A stretch of 64,000 nt of DNA from Ischnura elegans (lineage: Eukaryota; Arthropoda; Insecta; Odonata; Coenagrionidae), in the NCBI RefSeq assembly GCF_921293095.1, contig NC_060252.1, positions 82,046,866 to 82,110,865 on the forward strand, in the 5' to 3' direction. The notes below the pieces were generated by a model. It ran no database searches, had not been told where the DNA came from, and saw only the letters and a list, made by a program, of their open reading frames with translations. The translations under genes and the position numbers were made by a program. Positions 32,561-44,949 of this stretch are shown here, piece after piece (within the stretch, counting starts at the first letter, position 1; the number at the start of each line of letters is the position of its first letter).

Positions 32561-35500
32561 ATAGTATGGGAAGGTTTAATTCAGATCTCATTTGTAACCT
32601 ATTAGAAACAAAATGGAAGGATCGCACATTTTACCAAAAAATCTATGACATGAACTTTTTGGGCTTCAAACCAGTTGCGTCTTCTAAGGTAACCGAGTTG
32701 ATTTCAGTGGACGACTTTCTACACCGTCTACATAACTGAAGCAAGATATCACCATTGTACCCTGAAGAATGTTAGAAAATCGAAAGTCAAAATGTTTTCA
32801 CAACGAAACATTTTTTGTGCCGTTTGAGGACTAAGAAGTTCACTCAAGAAATAATATTCTGTGCTCATCACGAAATCTACCCATTCAGTGACTACGGGTG
32901 AGTTTCCCAAATAGTATCCTCCATACGCAATATTTTATGAAAACATAATGGCTAATGGAGGTATTTAAGGCAATTTTAACATGCAGCGAAGATGAAAGCT
33001 ACACTGACGATCTCACTACCTCATGAAGAACGAACGGTTCTTCTGCGAATAAAATGCGTTCTATGCAACTACAGGCTCGAAAAAGTGGGGGTCGATTTTC
33101 GCAAATGAAAATGTGACTTCGTTTTCTTCGGATAGAGACTTCGGCTTTTGTCTCTGCTAAGCACCTACTCCATGTCCCTTCGCACTTCTCGGAAATTTCA
33201 AACAGTTACTCTTTTTGATATCACCTATGCGTCATGAAACTAGAATACATCTCATTTTCTGGCCGGAAAATAAAACTGAGTCTTTCCACAAATGAGAGGG
33301 AAGATTTATAGGTAAACAGTTGTTTTTCATTTAAGGCTTAAAATGCCAGACTTTATTATTTGGCAGGTTATTGATATGTCACTTCCGAATTTTATCACTA
33401 AATCTACATGAACCCTCGATTTAAGAAAGTAAACACGAATAAAATATCGATAAAATTACTTGCACTGACCCAATATGCTTAGATATTGAGGACCCTTGAA
33501 TATCTCGTAATCATGGGATGTGTTAGGTTTCTTGCCTCCAAAGTGGGACAGCTTCATCACTGTTATCTTACTGAAATGCTTACCCTCCGAATCAACAGTG
33601 GGTATCCCCTAGGAAAAGGTAAATCGCATTGTTCGAAGTTTCGGATGATTTCAAGGATGTTCATGTCAGTTTGAGTGGATAGTTATAATTTTGATGTAAG
33701 TTTTGCAATGGGAAAGAAAGGGATTGACTCCTAGCAAGCCTCGCAACCAATTACGTAATTTCCGAGCGCATTCGAATTTACATTTCTAGTGTAAACTTAA
33801 GTCTCAGTAAAAGTGGTTGGATCGACTTGAGAGTGGATACGGCATTAACTTTCATCGAATGAAAACTTCGTTGCGGCTGAAGCATATTCAGCACTCATTT
33901 AATATAATAAAACTTAAATATGCTGAAATGTTATTCCTTAATGACGTTCGGAGATTCAAACCCGATGGCAGACCGATTTACAGTTTAAGATAGAGTAAAT
34001 CCTGAACTGAAACGAAAACTATATTTAATCAAATGCGACGAAAACAGAATTTGCCTTCGATGTCCAATTTAGTCCATTGAGATCTAAATACTTGCCCTCG
34101 CTGCACAAAATGACCGGAAACAAAAACATTTTAGTGAATATGCCCAGTTAATTATACCAAATAATTAAATTTCTCGATTTTCGGTGAAACTGTTAGTAAA
34201 AATCCTTAGCCGTCGGAAGATCTCAATTTTTCGAGCCTTCTTCCCCATCTTTCTAACGTGATACATGGAGTTATTCTTCGTTAAAACTTTCGCGGGTGCT
34301 CGTCATTATGATTAAAAACTTTTGGGCTATGTCGCCGCGTCAATTCTTGGGTGGCCCCGACGTTTCCCGACCGATTCTGGTCGCTTTTTCAAGGGATTGT
34401 GAAGAGATGGGAATTAATGATCTTTTAAATAGGTATCTGCGTCAGGTGGTGGGGGAGGGGAGCCGGAGGTTGGGGGAGTGGGTTGCTGCTTGTTTTTTCT
34501 CATTACTGGTTGCCAAGTACGGCTAATTTTAATGCCGGTGTCTCTGTTGAAATCATAGTGATACATGGAGTTTTCAATTCCGCCTGACACAGTAATCTTA
34601 TACGTATATATAATGATTTACATGTTCAGGCATGCGCCGATAGAAACAAAAAGAAAAAAAAAACTATCTGAATCCCATTGTGAAATGTTTTGATTGAAAT
34701 TTGACGAAAAAGAATTGAGGGCCTATCATTTGACGGGATGGATTAGGGGAGAATGAAATCTGATTTAAAATTCCATTAACAGTTCGAGAGGGTCGATTGT
34801 GATGGATTTGAATATTTTTTTAAAATTAAAGAACACACAAAATGACGAAGAAAGGTGCACTTCGATAAGAGTAAAGATCTTTTCGGTATCCAGTCTACTG
34901 ATGAAAGCTTTTCAGCGGTTAACAAATTAAAAAAATAGAAGACGTAGGGAAGTAAAACGTGCCTTATTAGCGAGGAGTAAATGAGGAAAATCTTCGGGGT
35001 TTCCTTCCCTGGGAATTTACTCCACCAGACGATAAATTTTCTCAGCATTCAAAGCGTTCTCTTTACCCCAGCAGTCAACCGGACAGAGTATTGCGTTGCT
35101 GCCGGTTTATCTCGATGTTGAAATGTCGTAAATAAAATACAACTTTCGGTTGATATGATTGCTTTGGTTTGAAATTGAATCTTGTAATACCGAAAGGAAT
35201 GTTCCGTAATAATGCATTATAAATACATTTATTGAGAGATAGAAGACAAGAAAAGGTTACTAGAAAATATAATAACTATGGAAGGAGAGAAATCTAAATT
35301 CAGCGATGAATAAAATATTCTTGGGCAGCCGAGGACTAAGGAGAACTAAGTCCTCTGTGTAGGTACTGGAATGGGCATACTTTTCCAATCTTTTCACTCG
35401 TCTATTTTTTTCTGCACAAAATTTATTTCCAACCGCTGGGTGTCATATTAGTTAACTACTTTCGAAAGAGTTCATCTCTGAAGACTATAAATCTGCATTG

Positions 35501-35569
35501 CATATGCAAATCACTTGAAAAATGTCAGCACATTTACCATGGAGAACTCTTAGAATTCTTCTCGCTTAA
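32561..35569. other. Intron-like, no gene recognised
   Basis: AT-rich sequence with scattered short open frames lacking motifs. A repeated ATACATGGAGTTNTTC occurs at about 34262 and 34562. Confidence 0.4.
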
Positions 35570-35572
35570 ATT

Positions 35573-35800
35573 GATGAGCGTGGTAACCTAGCGGATAGAG
35601 CGCTTGATTTCTAATTTGAAGGTTTCCGTGTTCAAAGCCTGCTGGGAAAAAGCCATTGGACATCCCAAAACAAAAATGTGCGAAGTGCGTGATGGCTAAG
35701 TGAAATACTTACTCTCCAACCCTGAATTCGAGGAGTTCACTCTCCCGTGGCTATACACGGGATATGCTTTACCCTTACCTATCCGAGTCAATAAATTAAG
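35573..35800 (+). mobile_element. Putative tRNA-derived SINE (second family)
   Basis: A-box-like GCGTGGTAACCTAGCGGATAG with GAGCGCTTG and B-box-like GTGTTCAAAGCC are correctly ordered and spaced, followed by a non-tRNA body ending near CAATAAATTAAGTGACAAT. The head resembles that at 52120. Confidence 0.55.
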
Positions 35801-37441
35801 TGACAATACTTGTTGTTGAGAGTGATAATAAAATTTATTTCTCATAGCATCAGGTACCAAAATATAAATTTAGATATAGGTAAAAGAATGTTTGTACCAA
35901 TTGCATAAACTCAATTAAATTGCGTTGTATTCGATGAAACTGGTTGTCTAGATCCTCATTCAAATCATAACCGTGGGTAGACCTTCATTTTTAGAATCTT
36001 AATTTCGCACACACGTAGGCAATGGACTTTTAGGGAATTGGAGAGGGAAGTTCAAGTTAGGGATTGGGGGGGGGTTACCGGGGTGATGTGGAAAATGGTC
36101 CATTTAAGCTTAAATTAACTGTTAGAATACTGGGGTGTCTTTGGCCTGATACAATGGGGTAACTTTGGCAACTAACTAAAGTTACCTTGAGTTGGGGTAA
36201 CTTTGACCCAATCTAATAAAACATACAAAAATAGTTCTAAATCATGATTTGGAGCAAAAATATCCCACTCAAAATATCTCTTAGTGTTCTGTTTTCAAGT
36301 GTTCCTTCAATCAAATCTGTAAATTTATTTTATTCCGATAAAAATGAAAAATAAAAAAACAACAAATAATATTATATTGCAATGTATCAATGGATATATA
36401 ACAAGTTAATTTCCAAAGTTCATTCATAACCTTCATCAGAATATTAGAATTCATCAGATCTGTCACCTGTCGACTGATGCGAGAACTAAGTCGATAACTC
36501 AATGCAAATGGCAAAGTACAGAGCAATGAATCTTTTTACGTATCTGGACTAGAGTTACCCGGAAAGGGCCGAAGTTGCCTTGGATGACCTTACGTTTAGT
36601 AATAGTCAACGCTTTCGACCAATGGTATGAATATTTCGGGAAAATGATAGGAAAGTCCGGCGGGGATGAAGCGAGTACTAGTTTTTTTGAATCATCCTCT
36701 CGCGGAGGAATTTCTTTTTCAAACATTCGCATTTTCGCACCGATAGTTTTATTTTCACCTTTTATTTCACACCATCTTTCGAGCGTGTTCCTGTCGCCCT
36801 TTTTCGCCTCAGCAACTGTGCCATACACACCCCTTAACTTCCCCCTCTCGTCCCAACGCTCCAATTTCCTTTCGAGGAGGAAGAGGGTAAAAAGGAGGCG
36901 AGGGAAAGAGGGGAAGTTAGAAAGGGGAGGAAGGGAAAGAGAGGGAAGAAAAAAATTCAATTCTTCTCGAAGGAAATTGCCTTTTTCCCCGACAATGGCT
37001 GCCCCATTGATCTTAATTTCATAATGTTGACTTTTATGGCCACGCCATTTTCGATATAAAAGGGAAATTTATGAGTCCCGCCCGCTTTTGCTATTTTTTT
37101 CAGCCGTCATCCTTTTTTACACACATATACATATACGTATATATACATACATGGGTATGAATCTCACATAACCCATCCACCAAACCCGTTGCGAAAGTTT
37201 TCTTTCCCACTCTTTTCCCTCCCCTCAAACGAAAGTGCCAACAACTTCCCCTCCTACCGGTCACCCCTCCTCGCCCCCCCCCCTCCGGAACCCCTTGAGG
37301 GTACGGAGAGCCTGGAAAGAGCGAGAAAGTGGAATCACTTTTGCACCACAGACTGCTTAGGGCCCCTTCCTCATATTTATTTGCTGGTCACCACCGTCAC
37401 CAATGCAAGGGAATTAAAAAAAAACCGAATTGACGTAAGTT
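35801..37441. other. Intron-like; contains GGGGTAACTTTGG repeats
   Basis: At about 36061-36215 the motif GGGGTAACTTTG and relatives recur four times in both orientations, a common insect repeat terminus. 36820-36960 is a purine-rich, strand-asymmetric stretch that creates long but meaningless open frames on both strands. Confidence 0.45.
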
Positions 37442-38111
37442 AATAGGGTAGTTTCCTTCATCAAAGAAAACGAAAGGCATTGATTGCGATTCGTTACCCA
37501 CAATTAGTGTATTCATAATGTACAAATTATTTGGTTTTAGAAATCCTAGTTCAGGCGAATATTAATGGTCAATTTTAACCTCATTTGAAAAAGACCAGAT
37601 TGGCGCCCAAGCGATGCCACTCCACATGACGTCACTGGGGCCCAGATCCTATACGAGTAGTCAGGAGTTTTACATCGTCTGAGATTACCAATGCATGCAT
37701 GAGGCACAGAGCTCAGGGAAACATTTCTTAATAATCACCTATTAAAATTGCCAATGGTCGGAAAGTTTCCTTCGTTTGATAGGATATTAATAATCCTTAT
37801 TTAAGCAAAGCGCTACCTGCTAGCAGGGTACTGCACGCTACCGCTATGCTCGGCAGCAAGCAGCCCGCATCGTAGCGGCGTTCATAGCCTCGCACCCAGG
37901 TGGCCTCACACAGCAACAGCCAGACGTCACACGGGCTTTTCCCAGCATGCATACTTAGCCGTCGCGTTTTCGCGCGCTTGAAAATTTTCACTTTTCATTT
38001 TATCGCGAAAAATAGATATCGTCATTTAAAAATCTAAAAGCGTGAAATGCGTACTCCATGAGTGATAATCTTTCGATTTAGGCAATAAAAATAATAGGAA
38101 ACCACCCTATT
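37442..38111. mobile_element. MITE, 670 bp (copy B of the 10179 element)
   Basis: Ends are AATAGGGTAGTTTCCT and AGGAAACCACCCTATT. It is collinear with 10179-10846 over the whole length, including ACCAATGCATGCATGAGGCA and TTTTCGCGCGCTTGAAAATT, with a diverged middle (about 37800-37940). Confidence 0.88.
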
Positions 38112-38182
38112 GATAACGCATTGATTGTCTCATTGCGCGCGCGCGAGTCTTGGGTAAACTATTCCTTACTATTCCTCCAAGT

Positions 38183-38487
38183 CAGCGGTCCCCAGCCTTT
38201 TTTTTTTTCCCGTATCCCTCTATTTGTATATAACTAATATTGTACCCCAAAAATGTGACATGCACATTTTATTACATAATTTCACTTCGGGTAGGGGACA
38301 CTTATAGTTATACATAATTGTACAAATAGAAACTTTGTTTTAAATACCTCGTATTATATGCATACATATTTCCTCGTTAAGAGACACATAGTTCCTGGCG
38401 TCCGCCATTACGGATTATTTTCGGCGTACCCCCGACTGTTTCTTCGCGTACCCCCAAGGGATGTGTACCATCGGTTGGGAACCGCTG
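38183..38487. mobile_element. Non-autonomous hAT-type element, 305 bp
   Basis: Ends are CAGCGGTCCCCAGCCTTTT and GGTTGGGAACCGCTG, the classic hAT/Charlie-like terminal pattern. Flanking octamers are CTCCAAGT (38175-38182) and CTCTAGGT (38488-38495), 6 of 8 identical. Confidence 0.75.
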
Positions 38488-38739
38488 CTCTAGGTGGACA
38501 TGTGTACTCAAATATCAAGTTGAAATTACCTGTTTTTTTCAGAATTTCCCGACTCTATTTGTAAAATTCCATTTTATATATTCCATCATACTTTACTAAT
38601 ATAACCGTTTAACTGTTATTATTTTACCGAATATATAAACGCCTTAATAATTGATTAAAATGTAAGTATGATAATTAATAAACCTACGAAAAATATAGTA
38701 AATTATAAAAAATATATAAAATGTATGATTATATGTTTA

Positions 38740-39265
38740 TTCAGCTCTCCGCTCAATACTTCTTTCAGCTTATTTTTTCACGCCTACGTATTCTTCCTCT
38801 TCCAGTGTATGAACCAGAAGTCAGAATGCCGTCACTAACTCGTCAAAAGTGGGCGGCTACTATTGCGATTTTTATTTTAATCATATGAGAGAATGACTAA
38901 GGCTGATTTAGGAAGATTTTCACGTTAAAACTTAACTTATCCATCAATTCTATGGATTAAATTATTTTAATGAATTGCGATACATCATCACTGATCAACA
39001 ATCCTAAGATTGGTTTGACGCAGCTCTTCACACAATTCTCGTATCAGCTAACATTTAAACCTACTTATTTCCTCCCTTTCAATTCTTTCTTTACCTGTTC
39101 CATATATTTTGTTTGAGATCTTATTTTCCGTTCTTGCCATCCGCTTGTCCCTCGACGTTTGTCTTCATCAGGCCATCATGTCTCAAAATGTGGCCTATAA
39201 GGCTGTTCCGTCTTCTTCCGTCTAAGGGATTCACGAGTCTTCTCTTCTCTCTAACTCTCTATAGG
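38740..39265 (-). pseudogene. Two non-LTR retrotransposon 3' remnants around a TGACGTCA-type repeat
   Basis: 38740-38810 and about 39000-39265 each match the antisense 3' part of the LINE at 17937-18535 (AGATTGGTTTGACGCAGCTC; CTTGTCCCTCGACG; TTCATCAGGCC). Between them 38815-39000 matches the repeat at about 17745-17935, so the repeat-LINE junction is the same at both sites. The coding remnant is broken. Confidence 0.7.
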
Positions 39266-39671
39266 ACTGAAAAATATTGAATTTTCATATTCAAGCCATA
39301 ATTTTCCAAAGAGGAAAAGTAGTGTGGGTAGACCAAGACAAGGTGGACGTATTAAAATTAACAAAATAGCTTTGGAAGGAATAAATGGAGGATCTGAGTA
39401 TACCAATCACATGATTGTGATATGAGGTTTGTTCTTTTTTCAATGTACGATCGGTCATTATAAAACCACATTGAAAAAAAAATGTTTCTTTACAACATAT
39501 AGCTAATACAACCATTTTCTTCTCTTCTTTAATCTTCATCTACTTTTACCAAATCGCCATTCCGACTTAGAAATTTGCTGTACCATACCACTGTCGTTTG
39601 AGGTAGCCGCCTTTTCTATCAGCTAATTCTCTAAGATGATATGTAGTATATTATAGTATAGTAATAGAGTT

Positions 39672-40290
39672 GCCAAAATGCTGTCCTGTTAGCCAGCGAT
39701 TCACGTGAGCGAAGAGATGAAAGCCAGAGGAAGCCTAGCTCTCAACACATAAATTATGAATCGGCCATGTTTTCTCGAATCAACTGATCCACTCGCTGAG
39801 CAGCATCATCGGTTGACACTCGCAACCTTCCCTGACCGTTTGTATCACGAACTTTTCTACGTCCCGCTAAAAAGTACCAGGACCAATGATGCATGTTGCT
39901 GTCACTCGTGAAAGTTTTTCCACACGCACTACTTATTCGTTGACGAATTTCGGCAGCATTGCACACTTCAGCATAGAGAAATCAAACTACAGCGCGCACT
40001 TCACACTTCGCGGGAGACACTGCCATTGTAGGCATTTTAAAGTGTTCTCTAAGCTGGTCTGCTGCTTTTTGTCTTTGCCAAAATGCTGTCCTCTTAGCTA
40101 GTGATTCACGCAAGCGAAGAGATGAAAACTAGAGGAAGGAAGGATTTCTCAATCGAGAAATTGCAAATCGGCCATGTTTTATCGAATCAACTGATCCACT
40201 CGCTGAGCAGTATAATCGGTTGACACTCGCAACCTTCCCTGACTGTTTGCAAAAATGAACTTGTCTACGCCCTGTTTAAAGGTCCTATTT
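39672..40290 (-). pseudogene. Duplicated mariner-like transposase N-terminal fragment
   Basis: Read leftwards, 39754-39966 gives AEIRQRISSACGKTFTSDSN, then the W..F..GRR.V.D..G.GR stretch and STDDAAQRVDQLIRENMADS. This fits the helix-turn-helix region of mariner-type transposases (E/I-H-R-I...W...F..GR..V.D..R.GR...T.E.V..V.ELI). A second, diverged copy lies at about 40077-40290 in the same orientation (GCCAAAATGCTGTCCT and TTGACACTCGCAACCTTCCC in both). The DD(D) catalytic region is absent. Confidence 0.6.
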
Positions 40291-40299
40291 CAACTGCAC

Positions 40300-41090
40300 T
40301 TGGGCTGGAGGAAACGTACTGAAGGATGGAGACACAAGGAAGAAAGGTGGAAGAAGACGAAGAACTCGATGAATCTCGCGAATTAGTTTGCGAAACTGCA
40401 CGTCACCCGGAGCCGCAACAAACGCGTCAGAAATGTACTGTACAGCGGCGGAGAGAGGTATGGTCGATGAGTCAGTCATCGGTGTCGCTTTTATGAGCAC
40501 AGAAGATGTCCCGACGCATCAAGGAATGAAATCCTCACGGATTGAACCCCCTACCTTGCCTTTCCCTCTCCATCGCCTGTATTTCCCGCGAAACCATTAA
40601 GTCCCTTTAGACTCCGAAACTCATTAAATTCACAGCCTATTCCGCCTCCTCCCACTACTTCTCCTCCCCCTTGGCACCCCGCGATCCAATTTAGACCTTA
40701 TATCCTTAATGTCAGGAGGGAAATCTGGCCGTGCCTCCATCCGCGATCAATTCGGTATCGGCGCAGATGATCCTCGGCCCGACGGGTTGCCCTGATTGAA
40801 TCCGAGAGAGGTCGTTTTTCGGGGGGAGGGATCGAAGTGGCAGAGTTTTTAAGTCCGTTTTACGATTGGTTCAGACGCGAAATCCAACTCCGAACGGCCG
40901 CGATCGTCCGCCGCGGAGCGTGCGGCATGGTGTGTCGGCATTCTATTGTAACGCAGGGTGTTGCAAAAGAAACATACGCATTTCGAATGCATATATTTAT
41001 TTAACTTTAAGACATACGAATATGACACTCTACACATATATTTACTAATCTCTCAAGTTTAGATTACAGGTGTTGAATATGTCCTCCGTC
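40300..41090. other. GC-richer intergenic/intronic block, no gene recognised
   Basis: CpG-containing sequence with short open frames on both strands; none shows a domain. Confidence 0.35.
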
Positions 41091-41200
41091 CAGTGGAGCA
41101 GCTAAAGGGGGGTGGGGGGCAGTTGGCGGATAAACCACCCCAGAACTCGGAGAAATTTTAAAATTTAATCTATTTTAATTTAATCCAGTGGTTTTAATTT
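41091..41200 (-). mobile_element. Truncated hAT-type element (family 1)
   Basis: CAGTGGAGCAGCTAAAGGGG then GCGGATAAACCACCCCAGAA and CTCGGAGAAATTTTA, collinear with the left side of 8566-8640. Confidence 0.6.
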
Positions 41201-42208
41201 TATCACCGATCGCACATTGAAAAAACACACGGAATAAAATGCTATGATTGGTATACCTCAGCGTTCAATTTCTCCCTTTCCCAAGCTATTTATTTTGTTT
41301 TGGGAAGTCCACTTCTTTCCTTAGGCGATTATTCGAATTTGTTGAGAAACTTATCATCCGCATAAGCGGCGAATAATCTTTGTGGTATAACCGTATATTT
41401 CCGTAATTATTTAATATATAATATTGTTCACAAGGGTCGAATTCGAGGTTCTCGCAGGAGTGAAGACCACTGGAATATATTAATGGCGACGAGCAAGGAA
41501 AATACTCAAATCTTATACGGGACATAAATATTTCGCGAGCGATGCAGCAGAAGAAAGGGGGAATGTAGACCGGAGGAAAATATAATTATAATAATTTAAT
41601 ATTATAATTCTCTTAATTCGAAGGGGGGATTAATTTATAACTTAAATTCTTTTTTAACTAGTTCAATTGAAACCCATCCATCAAAATATTTCTTAAGAGG
41701 ACGCATTACTGCAGCTTCGAACGGTCTTTTAAGCGTCGTCTTAATTGTTTAAAACTTGAGCTATCATCTTCAAATTAACTGGAGTATACACCATAATATA
41801 ATGCGTAGAATATATGCTTGTTAATATCTCAAATTTACCTGCATCTCATGTTTGAAAAACCACCGCAGCATTTTTAGAATGAATTAAATATTTTCGTAAG
41901 TTCTTGAAATATTAACAAATGTTTCATGACTCATGTTATATTGCCATTTATCTTAGCCTAGTTTAATATCCGTAATTTGAAACTTATTAATTCAATATAT
42001 CACATTATAATCTCTAGGCCTGTTACTTAAATTTTGTCCCTGGCATTCACAACAACACCATTGAAAATGTCCTTGACAACTCTAAACAAGTATTCAAGGT
42101 GATACAAAACACGATTGTCATATTTGACTTTTTAATATGTAAAATTAAATACTCGTAGTTTACTCAATATGATTTGAAAATTATAAAATGATAGCTTGCG
42201 ATTTAAAT

Positions 42209-42271
42209 AAGTACTACCATAGAGTAAGTATATATTTACTCTACTAATATACTCACTCTATGGTACTACTT
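42209..42271. repeat. Imperfect 24-bp-arm hairpin
   Basis: Arms 42209-42232 and 42248-42271 differ at two positions, with a 15-nt loop. Confidence 0.8.
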
Positions 42272-42402
42272 ACTTCACGGAAAAATACTCAATACGACCG
42301 TTTGAGCAGAAGTGATGCGTTGTCTTAAAATATGAGCCAACACACATTATAATTGCAAACTTGATATTTGCTCGATTGAAAGAAATATCCCTCGCAAATT
42401 TG

Positions 42403-42836
42403 CATCACTAAGGCCTCCGAATCCAGTTTGATGGAGGGATTATGGGAAACCTGGCGTCTTCCGCACCCTGTAGACGACAGGCTTGCCGTGGTGAATGGGA
42501 AGGGAATCTTTGCGGGGACCCCATTGAGGTGACACCCCTGGTGGGTTCCTATGGTGATTTGATCATCCTCTCCCAGCAGCCAGTTGAGGGTTCCACTCGA
42601 TGCTAATTTGGCCCCGGTAAGGGATCGAATTAGGGTCTCGAGGGTCAGGATATTCTTATGCGTGCGACCGACCCTTAGTCCTCGAGGACCGTGCAAACGA
42701 AGGGCCTGGAGAACAATCGCCTTGAGAGGGAATCTAAGCGTGGAATTTTTGATTTCGCTGACAAAACACGAAGCACTCATTGCCATCAATAGCAATCATA
42801 GCAATGCAATAGCAATAGCAATCATAGCAATTCAGT
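42403..42836. other. Unassigned block with the longest open frame and an AGCAAT tail
   Basis: The minus strand is open for 156 codons (42325-42795), with segments such as LHGPRGLRVGRTHKNILTLE and PSIKLDSEAL, but I recognise no domain, signal or exon boundary. On the plus strand the block runs into irregular AGCAAT/CATAGCAAT repeats (42785-42833), which looks like the tail of a retroposon. Retroposon is the likelier reading. Confidence 0.3.
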
Positions 42837-43246
42837 CTTAAAATTGTTGTAGGGCAGCCCCTTCCCAAGCTTTATCAACATCTGCCTTCATTTCAAATGT
42901 AAAAATATATATATTTGGGAAATTGTGAGGTAAGTTATTCAATTTTGAAATACAGATAAATTTGGGATATTGAAAAGGATATATGATTGGGTTGGAAGCC
43001 AAGGGGTACAAGTGATTTCTTTTTTCTATACACAGTTAGGTACAGACATTAGGTATAGAGAACAAACGAGATGAAATAGATATTTAGTAGTGTGTCTTTG
43101 AAACTGTAGTTAGAGAGTTACGAAAATATGTCTTATGAAATGATACATACATACAGAATATAGATAGAGATAGAATATCGATACAGAAATAGAAATCATA
43201 CCACATTAATTTATGCAGCACTCTTATTTTTAACTTGCACTAACAA

Positions 43247-44141
43247 AAGTCATGATGAAGTCGAAATATTACTGAGTGGGTTCAAGAGAATAAGATCATT
43301 CTCATTAGTTCTTTTTAGGATAGTGTTTAGCCTCTAGTATGTAAAATAATTATTTTATATTGTAGCTATTTCCCTTACTGTTTGATTTAGTTAAAGAAAG
43401 TTTTAGTTGAAGAATTATTTTATGCCGTATCTAATAATTTGATTTATTACTGTTTTTTCTTGTGGAACAATTACCAATTATTCTCACTTGGTCATTATTT
43501 ACTCTAATGTTCGAAAATATTCATTCTCCTTTCCATTTAAGACCTCACCTCGACCCTAATCACGGTCGTGTTTTCTCTTATGTTTAAATTAGCCATTATG
43601 AAGTGGAAATATTGTTCAGTGGATTCAAAAGAATAAAATCATTGCCGTTAGTTCTCTTCAGGATAGTGCTTCGTCTCTAATATACCTATTAATTATTAAA
43701 TATTGTAGCTATTCTTCTTACTGTTTAATTAAGTTTTTTAAGATGGGTTTAGTCGAATAATGTTTTTTGTTTTTTTGCCGGCCTCGGTGGCGGCGGGGTA
43801 GCGTTCTCGCCTGCCAAACAAGAGGTCGCGGGTTCGAGTCCCGCCTGGGTCGGTTTCCCCGATTCAGGGCATGGTCGTTTGTGTACGTTTAATTGTTACA
43901 TTTGTTGAACACCCCGGTATAAAATGGCCAATACGAGCTGTATCCGGTGGTTTGAGAATAAAATAAAATAAAAATAACGCTTTAATACCGTACCTAAGAA
44001 TTTGATTTACAATTGTTTTTTATTTTGTGAAACAATTCTCAATAATTCCCACTTGTTTATTATCTCGCTCTAATATTTGAAAATACTCATTCTCCTTTCC
44101 ATAAACGACCTTACCTCGACCCTAATCACGGCCGTGTTCGC
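43247..44141 (+). repeat. Local tandem duplication (about 345 bp), second copy split by a SINE
   Basis: 43247-43576 aligns with 43592-44141 minus the SINE. Shared phrases include ATCATTNNCNTTAGTTCT, TTCATTCTCCTTTCCAT-type sequence and ACCTCGACCCTAATCACGG. The first copy is uninterrupted. Confidence 0.85.
43777..43978 (+). mobile_element. tRNA-derived SINE (copy B)
   Basis: The head has GCCTCGGTGGCGGCGGGGTA, CTCGCCTGCCAAAC and a perfect T-arm GCGGG-TTCGAGT-CCCGC. The body has GGGCATGGTCGTTTGTG and CACCCCGGTATAAAATGGCC, with a tail of AAAATA repeats. Near-duplications AATAATGTTTT (left) and AATAACGCTTT (right) flank it. RNA polymerase III boxes A and B are present; the anticodon stem is broken. 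Confidence 0.88.
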
Positions 44142-44949
44142 TGGGATTCCCTAAGCGAAGCAATTTATCTTAATCCCAGTCGAATAAATGATAATATTAT
44201 GAAAAGGTCGCAATTTTCCTTCGCATCGGCTCGAGCGTCTTTAAGCTTGGGCGATTGGCGGAGATATAGTCGGCGTAACAGCCGCTAACGAGCGAGAATG
44301 CAATGGGGGTCCAATTATGGAACGGCACGATTTTCCAGCGGCCAAGGAAATAATTGCATTGAGGGGGGGAATCCGGGTTTTCTACCCCCCTCTTCGCCGA
44401 AAGCTTCGCCTACCCCTCCCCCCCCCCCACGGCGATGGTCTTATCTCACTTCGAACCCCACCCATACTCTCCACCCCAGACCCTATAGGACCCCCTACCC
44501 CCACCTCCCAACGCTTTATCTTTCATCCCCTTTATTCCTAACATGTGCTTTCTCTTTCCGAGAGGTGATCGACAACCAAAGTCTATTAGCCTGTATAAAA
44601 TGTGGCGGTGCTTCGTGGACTAATTAGTTGGTATCATTAGAGGTAATCTATCGGGTGAGTTTACGCAGGCATACCAGTATGTTTCATCTTTAGCTTAATA
44701 CTATCTCCCAAGCAGGAACATACCCTGGGGCTTCAGAATTCCCCGAACCCCCAAATTATTTTCCCTTGTGGTGACTACCCTCGATACATCTGTCGAGGAG
44801 CTCATTAGCCCAGGGATATTTAATTTCTGAAATTCTGTTTTCCAATGTAGTCACAATTTATAATGTCTGCCAATAACGAACGATGAATTGAACTTTCAGC
44901 ATTATGCACACAAATAGCCGGTGTTTATAATGTCTGATTAGCGCTTACC
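44142..44949. other. Intron-like, no gene recognised
   Basis: Contains a C-rich low-complexity stretch (about 44385-44530) that produces spurious open frames. Confidence 0.4.

Noticed and set aside
36499..37024. 153- and 149-codon open frames on opposite strands
   Set aside because: Purine/pyrimidine-asymmetric sequence suppresses stops on both strands; peptides are low-complexity.
43777..43855. tRNA-Gly gene (plus strand)
   Set aside because: Same reasoning: broken anticodon stem, SINE body and AAAATA tail.
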